Shown here in pieces: positions 1-11,011 of a stretch of DNA of 64,000 nt. The notes beneath the pieces were generated by a model, which worked only from the letters and a program-made list of their open reading frames with translations, searched no databases and had not been told where the DNA came from. A program made the position numbers and the translations under genes. Within the stretch, counting starts at the first letter, position 1, and each line of letters begins with the position of its first letter. The DNA comes from Adenanthera pavonina (lineage: Eukaryota; Streptophyta; Magnoliopsida; Fabales; Fabaceae): NCBI GenBank assembly GCA_026686845.1, contig JAIVEN010000010.1, forward strand, positions 25,270,001 to 25,334,000, written 5' to 3'.

Positions 1-817
1 ATTTAATGTTATATAGGTTGTTATATTGCTTAATTGTGATATTTTGGCTCTGAGTTGTGTTGGGAAAGCTTTGGATTGGTTGTGGTTGCTTTATTTGGCC
101 AATCGAGATGTTGAGTGGGTTGGACGGTTAAGGTAACCGGAGTGTTCTTTCTTTGTTTTTCTATTGATTATACATGTTTAATCCCTTTCTTATCATGATA
201 TACATGCTTTATGTAATATGTTATGCTCTTTCTATATTATGATATGCACTTAGTACAGATTATGGGTGTTGTTTTTCATATCATATGTTTGGACACACGG
301 ATAGTAAGTTCTTTATCCTAACTCTATATTGTGTTAAAGAAGCCAATGATGATAGTTAACATGATATATATATGTTATAATGATCTGTAAGCATATGATG
401 GTGATTATGTACCCCATTACATATTATATATGATTTTATAGCATGCTTGCATTATAGAGGATATATGTGTTGAAATACTAACATGCATTGGGCATTGCCA
501 CATGATATATATTGTTAGGACATATGGTTTGGGTGACGATGCTCAATATACCATATGGTTTGTCAATCTATTAAATAGCACACGAGACTTTGTGTTTAGG
601 CAGTGCAACTTATGTTATTCTAGTCACTAAATAGTCATCCTATGGCTGAGAGACTCAAGTGGCTGTGAATTAGGGTGCACCTTCTCTAAATAGCCACCAA
701 TTTGGGAGGTTCAGGGGAAGGAGAGCTATGGTCCAACCTTTGGTGCAATAGTCTTTGCATGATCATGACCATTGGAAGGAGAATAGGGTAAGGACCCTGG
801 AATCAGCTATCAGGGGT
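1..817 (+). repeat. LTR fragment related to element A, opposite orientation
   Basis: No coding potential. The stretch around 655-760 resembles the reverse complement of element A's LTR near 4870-4980: the same order of a CTTCTCTAAAT-like block, an ATTTGGGAGG/GGGGAAGGAGAGC block and a following GGTCC/TGGTGC block. The earlier bases (1-600) have the same texture of short ATGATATAT words. I read it as a degraded LTR of a family related to A, lying on the plus strand and cut by the window edge. The right boundary is placed where similarity to the element C LTR begins. Alignment was by eye only. Confidence 0.45.
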
Positions 818-1935
818 CATGAGAAAACTTACAAATTTCCTGCTATGATAAGACAAATAAAATTACTCTCCAGTTACCTTAAGTTGCAGCACATCCATAA
901 CACCTCAATCGGCTAATGATCAACAACTATAACACACAAGAAATAGGCAATCCAACTCAATTAGATAATATTCTACTTCAAAACAAAGCCCAAACATTGA
1001 ACATACCAATAAAGACATTAGAATCTACCAAAAACCGCTTGATGCTCAAAAGGCCCAAATCCACAATACCACTATTTTAACCACTTATCATTGGTTTTGA
1101 CACATCCAAACAACTCCTTGGAGCATAGATATCTTCCCCAAGCATCTATACGTCCTGTATAATTACCAAATACACATATCAAGACAAGATTATAGCCCCT
1201 TATAAAGCTCAAATCGGTATCTCAAGCACAAATTCAATGAAAACCAAGTTACCAATACCATTCATAACCATCATTAAACACAAAACAAACCATAAATCCA
1301 CATTTGAGCCTAATCAAATTTGGACATTATGAGAATCCAAAGCTTAGATACTAGGGTTTGAAGAACCAACCACATAATCCACAAAAATCCATCACCCGAG
1401 GCCTAACTACACATATTAGCATATCATTAAAGCATTTGAACTCAATTTAATTAGTGAAACTCCATCAAAACTGGATCCCCAATATCCAACACCAAAATCT
1501 ACAAATTAAAATTAGAAAACAGGAAGGAGCTAGTGGGGAAATCATCATACCTATGAAACTCAAGCCTTCTAGAGCTCCAAAATGTGTCCTAACATGTCAG
1601 ATATTCGAACCCTAGCAAAGCATCTTTATTCTTCTCCATTTTCTTTCCCGTCGGATGAACTGATAGAGTTATTTAAAAATAGAGTTTACGACATAGTGCT
1701 GTGGTGAGGATTAATGGCACCGTAGTGTGAGTGTTTTCTATCTCACAATTTCACTAATGCAATTCGATTCCCTCACCACTACATTAATGGAGCTTGCCAT
1801 AGCACAGCAAGCTTTCTTCCTTCTTCCTTTTCATCTCTTCCTCCTATCCTAGCCCCTCCAAACCTACACCAATTCGAAAGTATTCTTTCATGAGTTCACT
1901 AACATGTCCAAAAGAATTGAATTGGGGTTGTTACA
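818..1935 (-). repeat. Element C left (3') LTR, truncated
   Basis: From GAGAAAACTTACAAATTTCC to 1440 this matches 23074-23738 almost line for line, including the shared blocks CAAAGCCCAAACATT and CCAAATACACATATCAAGAC. It then continues for about 500 bases, which the right copy has lost, and ends in GGGGTTGTTACA at 1935. A polypurine tract on the minus strand follows directly. These facts make it the 3' LTR of a minus-strand LTR element whose 5' LTR begins at 17693. Its outer part is missing, so no target duplication can be checked. Confidence 0.75.
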
Positions 1936-1953
1936 TCCTCCCCTCTTTAAAAG
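1936..1953 (-). other. Polypurine tract of element C
   Basis: The reverse complement reads CTTTTAAAGAGGGGAGGA, a purine run ending exactly at the LTR terminus. This is the expected plus-strand primer of an LTR retrotransposon on the minus strand. The following TTTCATCCTCAAAATTT resembles the corresponding stretch of element A (6213-6231). Confidence 0.75.
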
Positions 1954-2431
1954 AAATTTCATCCTCAAAATTTGAAGACACTAGCCTCAACCATAAATGA
2001 ACATATTCTTTCTATATTAATTCTTCCACTTCTTAGTAGCTTTTCTCGATATCAGAATCTTCTAAAACACCTTCATGGGATAAGTTATTCTCTCTCCTTG
2101 AATACTTTACCCTATCATTCACAACTTTATTTGACTTACATCAAGCAATTAGCCATCATGTTGGATCTTCCTTATATTCCTAGATATAAGATAGGTCATA
2201 TAAGAACCTTGATGTGAATTTCCTTACCCTAAAATAGACTTTTTCACACAAATGATTAGGCAAAACTTCTATAGCATACAATCATTTTCCTCAATCTTCG
2301 ACTTTCTCCCGTACTTGTCCACATAATCACTTGTCTACAAGAGTGGTTAGCTGCTTTATGCTGTTTCTTTTTCAATTCAACTAGTACAACTGCCACATTT
2401 ACACTAATGAAACTTTATTCATTAAGCACTG
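1954..2431 (-). mobile_element. Element C internal region, distal part
   Basis: This continues element C between its polypurine tract and the ACTGG target site of the solo LTR inserted at 2437. In elements A and B this position encodes the integrase C-terminus and chromodomain; here I could not read either in any frame. The only sizeable open frame (1972-2217, plus strand) has no recognisable domain and is probably chance. Confidence 0.5.
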
Positions 2432-3739
2432 ACTGGTGTAACACCTTACTTTTATCTATATTTTCCCATATATTATAGTATGTACAATGTCCAAATAGCT
2501 CATATTAAGAGCTTGAACCATTAATAGAACCAAAATATTTAAATAAAAAAAACGTGGTACTATTTATTTAGTTCTCAAGTTTTCTGGATGAACTTTGAAA
2601 AATCATAACTTAATCCAAAAAAACTGTATCAATTTGGTTCAAGTCTCTAAATGAAGATAGAAACCTGATATACAAGATAAAAATATAAAAATTTCCTTTA
2701 ACCAGACCAATTCAGACAGTTTATTGCTCAAACTTACACTGTACAAATGGTTATTTCTCTCTTTTTCAGGATTTTGGCCATAATTCTAAAAATTCATATC
2801 TAACTCTATATTAAGCCAAATCATGTATTCTATATGCCATTGGAAAGATATATATGTCTACTTACCTCCATATTTTTCTTATACATTTTTTTGTCTAGAC
2901 AGTGTACAATATCAATTTGAATCACTAGAGATATGAACATAACTTTTACTAGAACAGTCTTGAGAAAACTTGAATATCTCTCATTGTACAGCTTCAATTG
3001 AACTCAAACCAGTGGTATATTAACCTCAAAAGAAAAATATTTTCATAAATGTAAACTACTGAATTTTTGGAGCTCTGTACGATTTTATATTGCTTTTCAA
3101 AGAGAAGTAATATATTCAGTAAAATTCGCAGCCTTCTCTACACTATCTAGTTTTGATCCTAAACTTTAAAATTACACTATAATTCTTACATAAATCCAAA
3201 TTAAGTGTTCTTTAGCTCATTGGAAAGCTTGTTCTCTCTACTTTTAGGAAATATATAACACTTGACTTACTTTCCTTGTTGCAATCAAAAAGTATTGACT
3301 TTATTTTCATTGCTACAAAATGAACTTCTAGCAATATAACATAGTAAAGTAGAATTCATAACAAGCTCACATGATCATTCCATGTTTCAAACCCATGCCA
3401 AACATTTCATAATGCTCATAAGGACATAATAGCACAATGGCACAGATCTAAAAGCATATACATGGTTTTATACATAATTTCAAAATATACACTCATAGCT
3501 TGAAAACACCATCAAGCATCATTCTCTTCTTCATTCTCCTTGCCTTTTCTTTGGACTTCTTTGCCATAGCTTGTGCCTATCATTTGGGAAACTTGAGGGG
3601 ATGAGATTGGGGGAAAGCTCAGTAGCAAGTTACATTTCATGTAATTATGTCAATCATGTCAAATAACTCACATTTAATCACATCAATCATATTTAAACAA
3701 CAAATTGCCACATTGATCATAAAAAATTCGACAATATAA

Positions 3740-6195
3740 TGTAACACCCTACCTCAAGACTTAACCAAAAACTTCAAAATTTAACCAACCACAACCCCAA
3801 AAACTTAAAACAACACTCCACGACTTCAAACAGCAGAAATGACTCTTAAAACACCAAAAATAAGGCTTAGGGCTGCGGCCGCTACAGTACCGCCGCGGCT
3901 TCGACCTTCCCTATTTCTCCATTGCCTCTAGATTCACTGGCGCCGCGGCCTGGACTCTGAAGCCGTGGCGCCCCATGCTGATATGCCATATTAGCAACTT
4001 CCATACTCTGGGGTGAACTTTCGACACTCATAACTTTATGCTCCGACCTCCGATTGACTTGACTCCAACTCCGACAAGTAAATCTAGTCCCCATCTATCC
4101 ATAGACACACCTTTTATCTTAATCCAACTCTGTATGGAGATTCTAGACCTTTAACACCGCTTTAGCCACTTATTGACCAAAAATTACTACAAACAACCTC
4201 CAATTGCCAACGAAGGCCAATGGACACTCCTAGACCAATCATACATGTCGAAAATCCCAAAACCAACTTGTCCAAAGAGATTTCACCACAAAGAAACCAC
4301 TCCTCTGAGATGTGACCCCTTGGAACCAATCTTGACAAAATAGGCTATAGGCCCTAAAGCATAACAAGGCCCAAAACCATTCAAGCTCACTCATACTAAC
4401 ATACAGACTCCTCAATATCCAAAACCATGCAACCATACATATAACATACGTATATTCATAACTAGTCTCAACCATATCATTAATCTATTCTATCTTACTT
4501 AACACAAAATACATTATCTAAAATACACCCACTACATAGACTATTCCCATGTACACAGCTACTCCCGCGTCTTCTCCAGACTAGTACCAGAACCATCACC
4601 TGAAAAGGTTAGTTTAAGGGAGAAGGGGTGAGACAATGTCTAAATAACCAGGGACAAACACATACATATATATATATTCCATACAACACATGAATGCAAT
4701 GTGTAATGAATGGTATGCATATCTCCCTCGCACACAGCTAGAACCATAGGCTATCATCATGATATGACATTTCATATAGGTAACTCCCTTCCAACAATTG
4801 GTGAAGACTGATTCCAGGACATCACCAAACTCACCTCCCATTAGCGTACCCAGCCAAAGGTAATGCTAATGTTCGGACTGTGGCTCTCCTTCCCCTTTCC
4901 CACCACGAATTAGCAGCAATTTAGGGAAGGCGCAGTCCACTGCGCGCCTTTCCCTCTTGGCCATCGGAGGAGATTTAGCAGCAAGGATCCCATCCTTATC
5001 CTCCTTAACATACATATATATAATACATCCTTATCCTCTCTAACATATATCATCATATATCATATCGTTGTCATATCATCACCACCCAATCCGCCACATA
5101 TCAAGGCCTCACAATGCCATGTGGTGATGCTCTCACATCATCATATTATCATCATCATCATGTCACAATCATATATATGCATCATGTCATGTCATGCCAA
5201 AGTCATCATCATAATCATCATCATCATCATCATAAACATCATGGCTATCATCTAGCTGTGTGCATACCATGATATATCAAAAATAGTATATACAATCACA
5301 TCAATATCATGGTATGAAAGAAACATGCATATATATACATAATATACATACCAATATACAATACAATACAACTAAACAAACACTCGGTTACCTCAACTAT
5401 CATTACCACACGCACACAAGTTCCACAAGCTTCCTTGAACTGTCCAATACACGTGAACCCCTCTTGATTAGCCAACAACCTTTATAATACCATAATTCTT
5501 TCATTAACACAATGTACCAGTAAACCAAACATCACAATTCAACCACATAAACCTAACCCAAGGTTCCAACCCCCTTTTCATACACTAGTAAGCCCTCAGG
5601 GATCATTCAAACACTACATAACCTCCTACACTTCGGATTCCCAAGAGCCCTAACCAAGAATAACTTTGGGTTAAGCTCTAAACACATATAATTCCTTCAA
5701 AACTCACATCCAAGCAACAAGAATACCACAACACACTTCATTAACCTCAAATCATCCATTCCAATTGGTGGATTTCGCCCTAAATCAAAAATCCAACCTT
5801 AACACCAAAAATCTGAAACTCTAACCGAAGAAAAATGGAGAAGGAGAAGTATAAAAAACTTACCAACTTGAATCCAAGCTCCCAAGGTCTGAAAATCACT
5901 CCTAGACACTGGAAATCTCAAACCCAAGTGCTGCTTCTCGGTCTCCTCCGTCGCTCCCTTCATTTTCTTTCTTTTTGATCCGACTGAACTGATCCGGTTT
6001 TAAACAAATTTCTTGACTCTCGCCGCGGCTTCAGCACACCTCACCGCAACTTCACCAAGTTCAACCGGAACACCGCCACTGGAATGGTTCTCATTGTGGC
6101 ATGGAGCTCTTCCAGACTCCACTTGAGCCTTCCTCCGTCCTATTTCCTCCGGTCCTGGTCAAAAAGTCAAGAAAAATAACATGAGGGGTGTTACA
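3740..6195 (-). repeat. Element A 3' LTR (2456 bp)
   Basis: It runs from TGTAACACCC to GGGGTGTTACA. It contains about 470 bases (roughly 3841-4310) absent from the other LTR, with GC-rich blocks such as GCGGCCGC and GCCGCGGC. A (CAT)n microsatellite lies at about 5205-5232. The open frame 4614-4841 is repeated unchanged at 11415-11642 and reflects LTR identity, not a gene. Confidence 0.92.
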
Positions 6196-6210
6196 CTCTC
6201 CCCTCCTTAC
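6196..6210 (-). other. Polypurine tract of element A
   Basis: The reverse complement reads GTAAGGAGGGGAGAG and abuts the inner end of the 3' LTR. It is the plus-strand priming site expected for a minus-strand element and fixes the LTR boundary at 6195. Confidence 0.85.
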
Positions 6211-6240
6211 TAAAATTTCATCCTCGAAATTTCCACTCTT

Positions 6241-7656
6241 ACCTCAAGCAAAAATCTCTGGATACTTCCTTCGCATAAAATCTTCAGTCTCCCACATGAC
6301 CTCATTGGACATCAAATCGCTCCAAAGGACCTTTAACAACTTAATGGTCTTATTTCTCAACTGCTTCTCTTTAACATCAAGGATTTGCAATGGCATGACC
6401 TCAAAAGTCAGATCCTCTCGCACTTGAACTGCTTCATTATCAATTATATGAGAAGGATCCGGATGATACTTCTTAAGTTGTGACACGTGGAAAACATCAT
6501 GCAATCCAGCAAGATTAGGTGGTAGCGCCACTCGATACGCTACTGGCCCAATTCGTTCTAGAATTTGATATGGACCCATGTACCGCGGAGTGAGCTTCTT
6601 GGCTCAAATCGATCTTCCAACTCCAGTAGTAGGAGTGACCTTCAAAAACACTTGATCTCCAACGTTAAACTCCAATGGTCTCCTCCTCCTGTCCGCATAA
6701 CTCTTTTGCCGACTCTGAGCAGTAAGAAGCTTCTGACAAATACTCTCTATTTGCCGAGAGGTTTGATCCACAATATCTGGGCCCAAAAGACTCCTTTCAC
6801 CAAGTTCAACCCAACACAACAGTGACCTGCACTTTCTGCCATACAACGCTTCATACGGAACCATTTACAAAGTCGAGTGGAAACTGTTGTTGTAGGTAAA
6901 TTCAACCAATGACAGAAACTGATCCCAATTGCCTTTGTTCTCCAGAACACATGCTCGCAGCATGTCTTCTAGAGTCTGAATAGTCCTTTCAGTTTGCCCA
7001 TCAGATTGAGGGTGATAAGTAGTATTGAAACTCAATTTTGTACCCATGGCCTTCTAAAGAGATTTCAAAAACCTGGATGTAAACCTAGGGTCTCTGTCGA
7101 ACACAATATTCATCGGGACTCCATGCAGCCTTACAATTTTATTCACATACAATGGGCCAACTTCTCCATTGAAATAGTTTCCTAAATTGGAAGGAAATAG
7201 GCCGACTTCGTTAATCTGTCTACAATGACCCATATCGCATTGTTACTTGAAGAGGTCCTCAGTAATCCCATCACAAAATCCATTGAAACATTATCCTATT
7301 TCCACTCCGGGATCTCCAAAGAATGCAACATACCTGCAGGCAATTAGTGTTCAATCTTTACCTTCTGACAAATTAGACATCTTGCCACAAACTTTGCAAT
7401 GTCCTTCTTCATGCCTGGCCACCAATAACAACGCTTCAGATCTTGGTACATCTTAGTGGTACCTAGGTGAATAGTATACTTGCTTTTATGAGCTTCCTCC
7501 AAAATAATTTCACGCAACCCCATAACATTTGGCACACAAATTCAACCTCGGTACCAGATGATACCATCCTCCAAAACATCAAAGTCTCGGGTCTTCGCCA
7601 TTTCAATCTGTTCTTGAATACGGAAAAGATAGTCATCCTCCATCTGAGCATAGCAA
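6241..7656 (-). pseudogene. Element A integrase with chromodomain, broken
   Basis: Minus-strand pieces in order. The HHCC zinc-binding region (7344-7520) shows HKSKYTIH and CxxC in CLICQK. The catalytic core keeps [10 protein letters not shown] (about 7070-7105) and the [19 protein letters not shown] block with its catalytic Glu (6950-7010). The conserved YMGPYQILERIGPVAYR block follows at 6530-6590. A C-terminal chromodomain ends in WETEDFMRRKYPEIF near 6244-6300. The enzyme would insert the cDNA, and the chromodomain would target chromatin. In-frame stops fall at 6865, 6603 and elsewhere, plus frame changes, so no full protein can be made. There is little doubt about family; the clade (Tekay/Del) is inferred from chromodomain and LTR features. 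Confidence 0.9.
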
Positions 7657-9060
7657 ATGTTCCTCAATAAATCACTTGATACACTGATAGAACTCATTAC
7701 TAGTACTCTAGGATGGACATTGATAGATAACTTCATATCTCTTAGGCTTTCCAGCAACTATTGCTCTCTTAACATCATTATGGCTATATGGATCGACTTT
7801 CTACTCAAAGCATCCGCCACAACGTTGGCCTTCCCAAGGTGATACTTTAGAGCAAATTCATAGTCCACAAGAAACTCAACCCAACGCCTTTTCCTTATGT
7901 TCAGCTCTTTCTGGTCGAACAAATACTTTAAACTCTTGTGATCATTGAACACCACAAACTGAGCATCATAGAGATAATGCATCCATAATTTCAAGGCAAA
8001 CATTAAAGCCACTAGCTCAAGGTGATGAGTAGGATAGTTCTCCTCATAAGGCCTTAACTACCTTGAGGCATATGCCATAACGCTGCCTTGCTGCATCAAA
8101 ACACACCCTAGACCCTTCTTAGAGGCATCTGTGTAAACAGTGAACGACTCTGACGGGTTAGGGACAATGAGCACTAGGGTGGATATCAGCTCTTGGAATG
8201 CTCTCTCACACTTGTCATCCCAAATGAAAGATCGATCCTTACGGGTGAGTCTAGTCAATAGCATAACAAGCTGAGAGAATCCCCAAATGAACCTTCAGTA
8301 ATATCCAGCCAATCCCAGAAAACTCCAAATTTCAGTCACCGATCTTGGTCTCTCCCAATTCAACACCGCTTCAACTTTACTAGGGTCTACTGCCACACCT
8401 TCCGCAGAAATTACATGACTTAGAAATTTCACTTCCCGTAGCCAAAACTCACACTTATTGAGCTTAGCATATAGTTCGTGATCCCGCACTACTTGCAACA
8501 CAATTCGAAGATGAAGTGCATGCTCTTCCTCACTCTTGGAGTAAACTAGGATGTCGTCAATGAAAACCACCACAAATTTATCCAAATATGGCCGAAACAC
8601 CCTGTTCATATAATCCATGAAGATTTCCAGGGCATTTGTTAACCCGAATGGCATCACAAGAAACTCATAATGACCATATCGAGTTCGAAATGTCGTTTTA
8701 GGCACATCCTCAGCACACACTCGCAATTGATGGTATCCTAACCTCAAATCGATTTTAGAGAATACGGAGGCACCTACCAACTGATCAATCAAGTCTTTAA
8801 TCCTAGGCAAAGGATATTTATTCTTGATCGTCACTCGGTTCATCTGCCTATAATCAATGCACAATCTAAGGCTACCATCCTTCTTCCTGACAAATAACAC
8901 TTGAGCTCCCCAAGGCGAGACACTAGGTCTAATAAAACCTCTCTCCAACAAATCCTCAATATTCTTCTTTAGCTCTTTCAATTCAGATGGTGCCAGTCGA
9001 TATGGAGCTTTCGAGATAGTACCAATCCCGGGCACCAACTTGATGGAGAACTCCAACTCT
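7657..9060 (-). pseudogene. Element A reverse transcriptase and RNase H, broken
   Basis: The long minus-strand frame down to 8295 carries the RT core: [46 protein letters not shown], the [17 protein letters not shown] block, and the catalytic FIDDILVYS at 8553-8564, a YxDD-type box. It ends at a TGA inside GYYRRF, an apparent CGA-to-TGA change. RNase H follows in separate frames: DASKKGLGCVLMQ at 8090-8140, [12 protein letters not shown] near 7915-7950 and [13 protein letters not shown] near 7790-7835. The protein would copy element RNA into cDNA in virus-like particles. Stops between the pieces make it a pseudogene. Confidence 0.93.
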
Positions 9061-9590
9061 CGTGCTAAGGGTAAACCAATAATCTCCTCTAGAAACACAT
9101 CAGGAAATTCATTCGCAACTGGATATCTTTCAACACCTTCTTGCATATCCACATTCACTGAGAAGAAAACCAGAAACCCTTGACATCCTTTCTTCAGATA
9201 CCTGTCAGCTTGGACAAAAGACAAACAGATATTCTCATCCCCTTCAACACTAGGGATCTTCATCAGTAAAGACACAGTCTTTCGAGCACAATCAAGAATA
9301 ACATTATTCGCGTCCAACCAATCTATCCCAATTATCACGTTAATCTCTTGCAACGGTAAACAAATTAAATCTAGGGCAGTGCTTCGATGTTCAACACGAA
9401 CTACACAATTCAAACAAGCTTGAGCAGTTCTTAATGAAACCCCTGTGGGCATGGCTACCGACAACTCAAAAGGCAACTCCATTACCACAATACCCAATCT
9501 CCGAGCACAATCAAAAGAAATGAAGGAATGCGATGCATCTGAATCAAACAAAGCATGAATAGATTAACAATTGAGTTTAAGTTTATCTCT
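9061..9590 (-). pseudogene. Element A aspartic protease with altered active site
   Basis: The minus-strand reading [12 protein letters not shown] (from 9551) is the retropepsin active-site region, followed by [11 protein letters not shown] near 9310-9345. The family has D-S/T-G at the active site; here the Gly is Asp (codons at 9537-9545), expected to abolish activity. The frame runs into RT without a stop, as usual for a PR-RT polyprotein. A TAA lies just upstream near 9565, separating it from gag. Confidence 0.88.
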
Positions 9591-9639
9591 AATCATGTTA
9601 GGCACTGCATCTACTTCTTGTCGGGTGATGGAGAAAAAT

Positions 9640-10890
9640 CATCCCGGTATCGTGGGTCTCCTCATCGCATCCTCCCACCTTGGCTCATGACAATTCTGTG
9701 ACATATGACCCGATTTTCCACAATTAAAACAAATCAAGCACAGACGGTCACCATGACTAAACCCGCATTTTGTGCATGGATTCGATGTACTATAGTACTA
9801 TACTGAGAGGGAATGGAGTCCCTTCCTGTATACTCACTCTGATTGGAACTCTCTTGTTCATAGCCACCTCGATAAAAGGGTCATCTACCAAACCGACCTC
9901 TATCAAACTGATCCCTACCAAACCTGCCTCTGCTCTACCATGACGGCCTTTATTATGTCGACCTCTTCCTCTACTAGAACCTGTACTACCACCACTGCTA
10001 CCACTTCCTAAAAAACTTCCTTTACTGATTCCTCCTGTAGGTCCTAGGTGAGAAAAAGCCCGAATCATGGAATTCCTTCTATGCTCCTCAGCCTCCTTCA
10101 TTCATCTATACAAAGCATGAATCTTCACACATAAGTCCTCGAAGGACACAAACTCCAGCATAGATAGCTACTCCTTAATCTCTGGATGGGCACCCTCAAA
10201 CAATCTCTGAGCCATCCATCTATTGTCATGATAATTATTCAGATAAGTGGAATATTTTGCCAAGTCTAGAAACTGATCAATGTAGTCATCCGCTGATAGA
10301 TTCCCTTGTTGAAAGGTTAGGAACTCGGCCTCCTTTTGCATCATTAAGGCTGGAGGGATGTAATGTGCAAAGAACCATCCCTTAAACTATCCCCAATTCA
10401 TAGGAGGATTTATCGCTTTAACACTTGGGAGAATACTTCTCCACCAACATTTAGCTTTCTTTTCAAGCTTAAAGACCGCTAGTTACACCCTTTGATCTGA
10501 GGTGCAATCCATCACATTAAAGATATTATCCGTTTGTTCCATCCACTCCTCAACTTATGACACATCCATGGTACCTTCGAAAGCTGGAGGATTAAACTTC
10601 CGAAAGTCCTTTAGCTAAGAGGAGATACGCCTTCTTCCAACTCTTGGGGCTCTATCAGGCTCCACTACAGTTTCATCTTCTCCTACATTTAGATCCACAA
10701 ACATACCAGCTTCTTCATTCACATCCCCCTGTTCTTGGCTATCCATTCTCTCTTGCAACCTATTCAACGTCTCCCCTTGAGTATTCACCTGATTATTGAG
10801 GCCAGCCAGCATCTCATGCATCTGCCTCATCAGATCACTGTTATTATGTCTTCCTCTTCGAGACATTTTTCCTTCACACAAGCAACAACA
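9640..10890 (-). pseudogene. Element A gag with zinc knuckle, broken
   Basis: It starts on the minus strand around 10866-10881 with a charged, coiled-coil-like segment (MRQMHEMLAGLNNQ, TLNRLQERMDSQ). The capsid-like retrotransposon gag region follows at about 10130-10600, readable through several stops (for example EGTMDVS, WMEQTDNIF, QKEAEFLTFQQGNLSADDY). Then come a Ser/Gly/Arg-rich stretch (9960-10030) and a CCHC zinc knuckle, CFNCGKSGHMSQNC, at 9690-9731. Gag would form the particle and bind RNA. Multiple stops and a frameshift between 9790 and 9731 inactivate it. Confidence 0.87.
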
Positions 10891-10996
10891 CGTTCAATTA
10901 TATGGTTCTGGACTAGCATTACAGTGAGAATATAGTCTATGCATTTAAATTTGTGCCAAGTAGTACTTCAAGTAGAAACAATGGCCCAAAACCATT

Positions 10997-11008
10997 GGTC
11001 TGATACCA
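10997..11008 (-). other. Primer binding site of element A (initiator Met tRNA)
   Basis: The reverse complement TGGTATCAGACC lies three bases inside the 5' LTR and matches the plant initiator-Met tRNA 3' end complement (TGGTATCAGAGC) at 11 of 12 positions. It fixes the element's orientation as minus. Confidence 0.88.
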
Positions 11009-11011
11009 AAA

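Noticed and set aside
4614..4841. 75-codon frame conserved exactly at 11415-11642
   Set aside because: The conservation is explained by both lying in the near-identical stretch of the two element A LTRs. There is no domain or coding signature.
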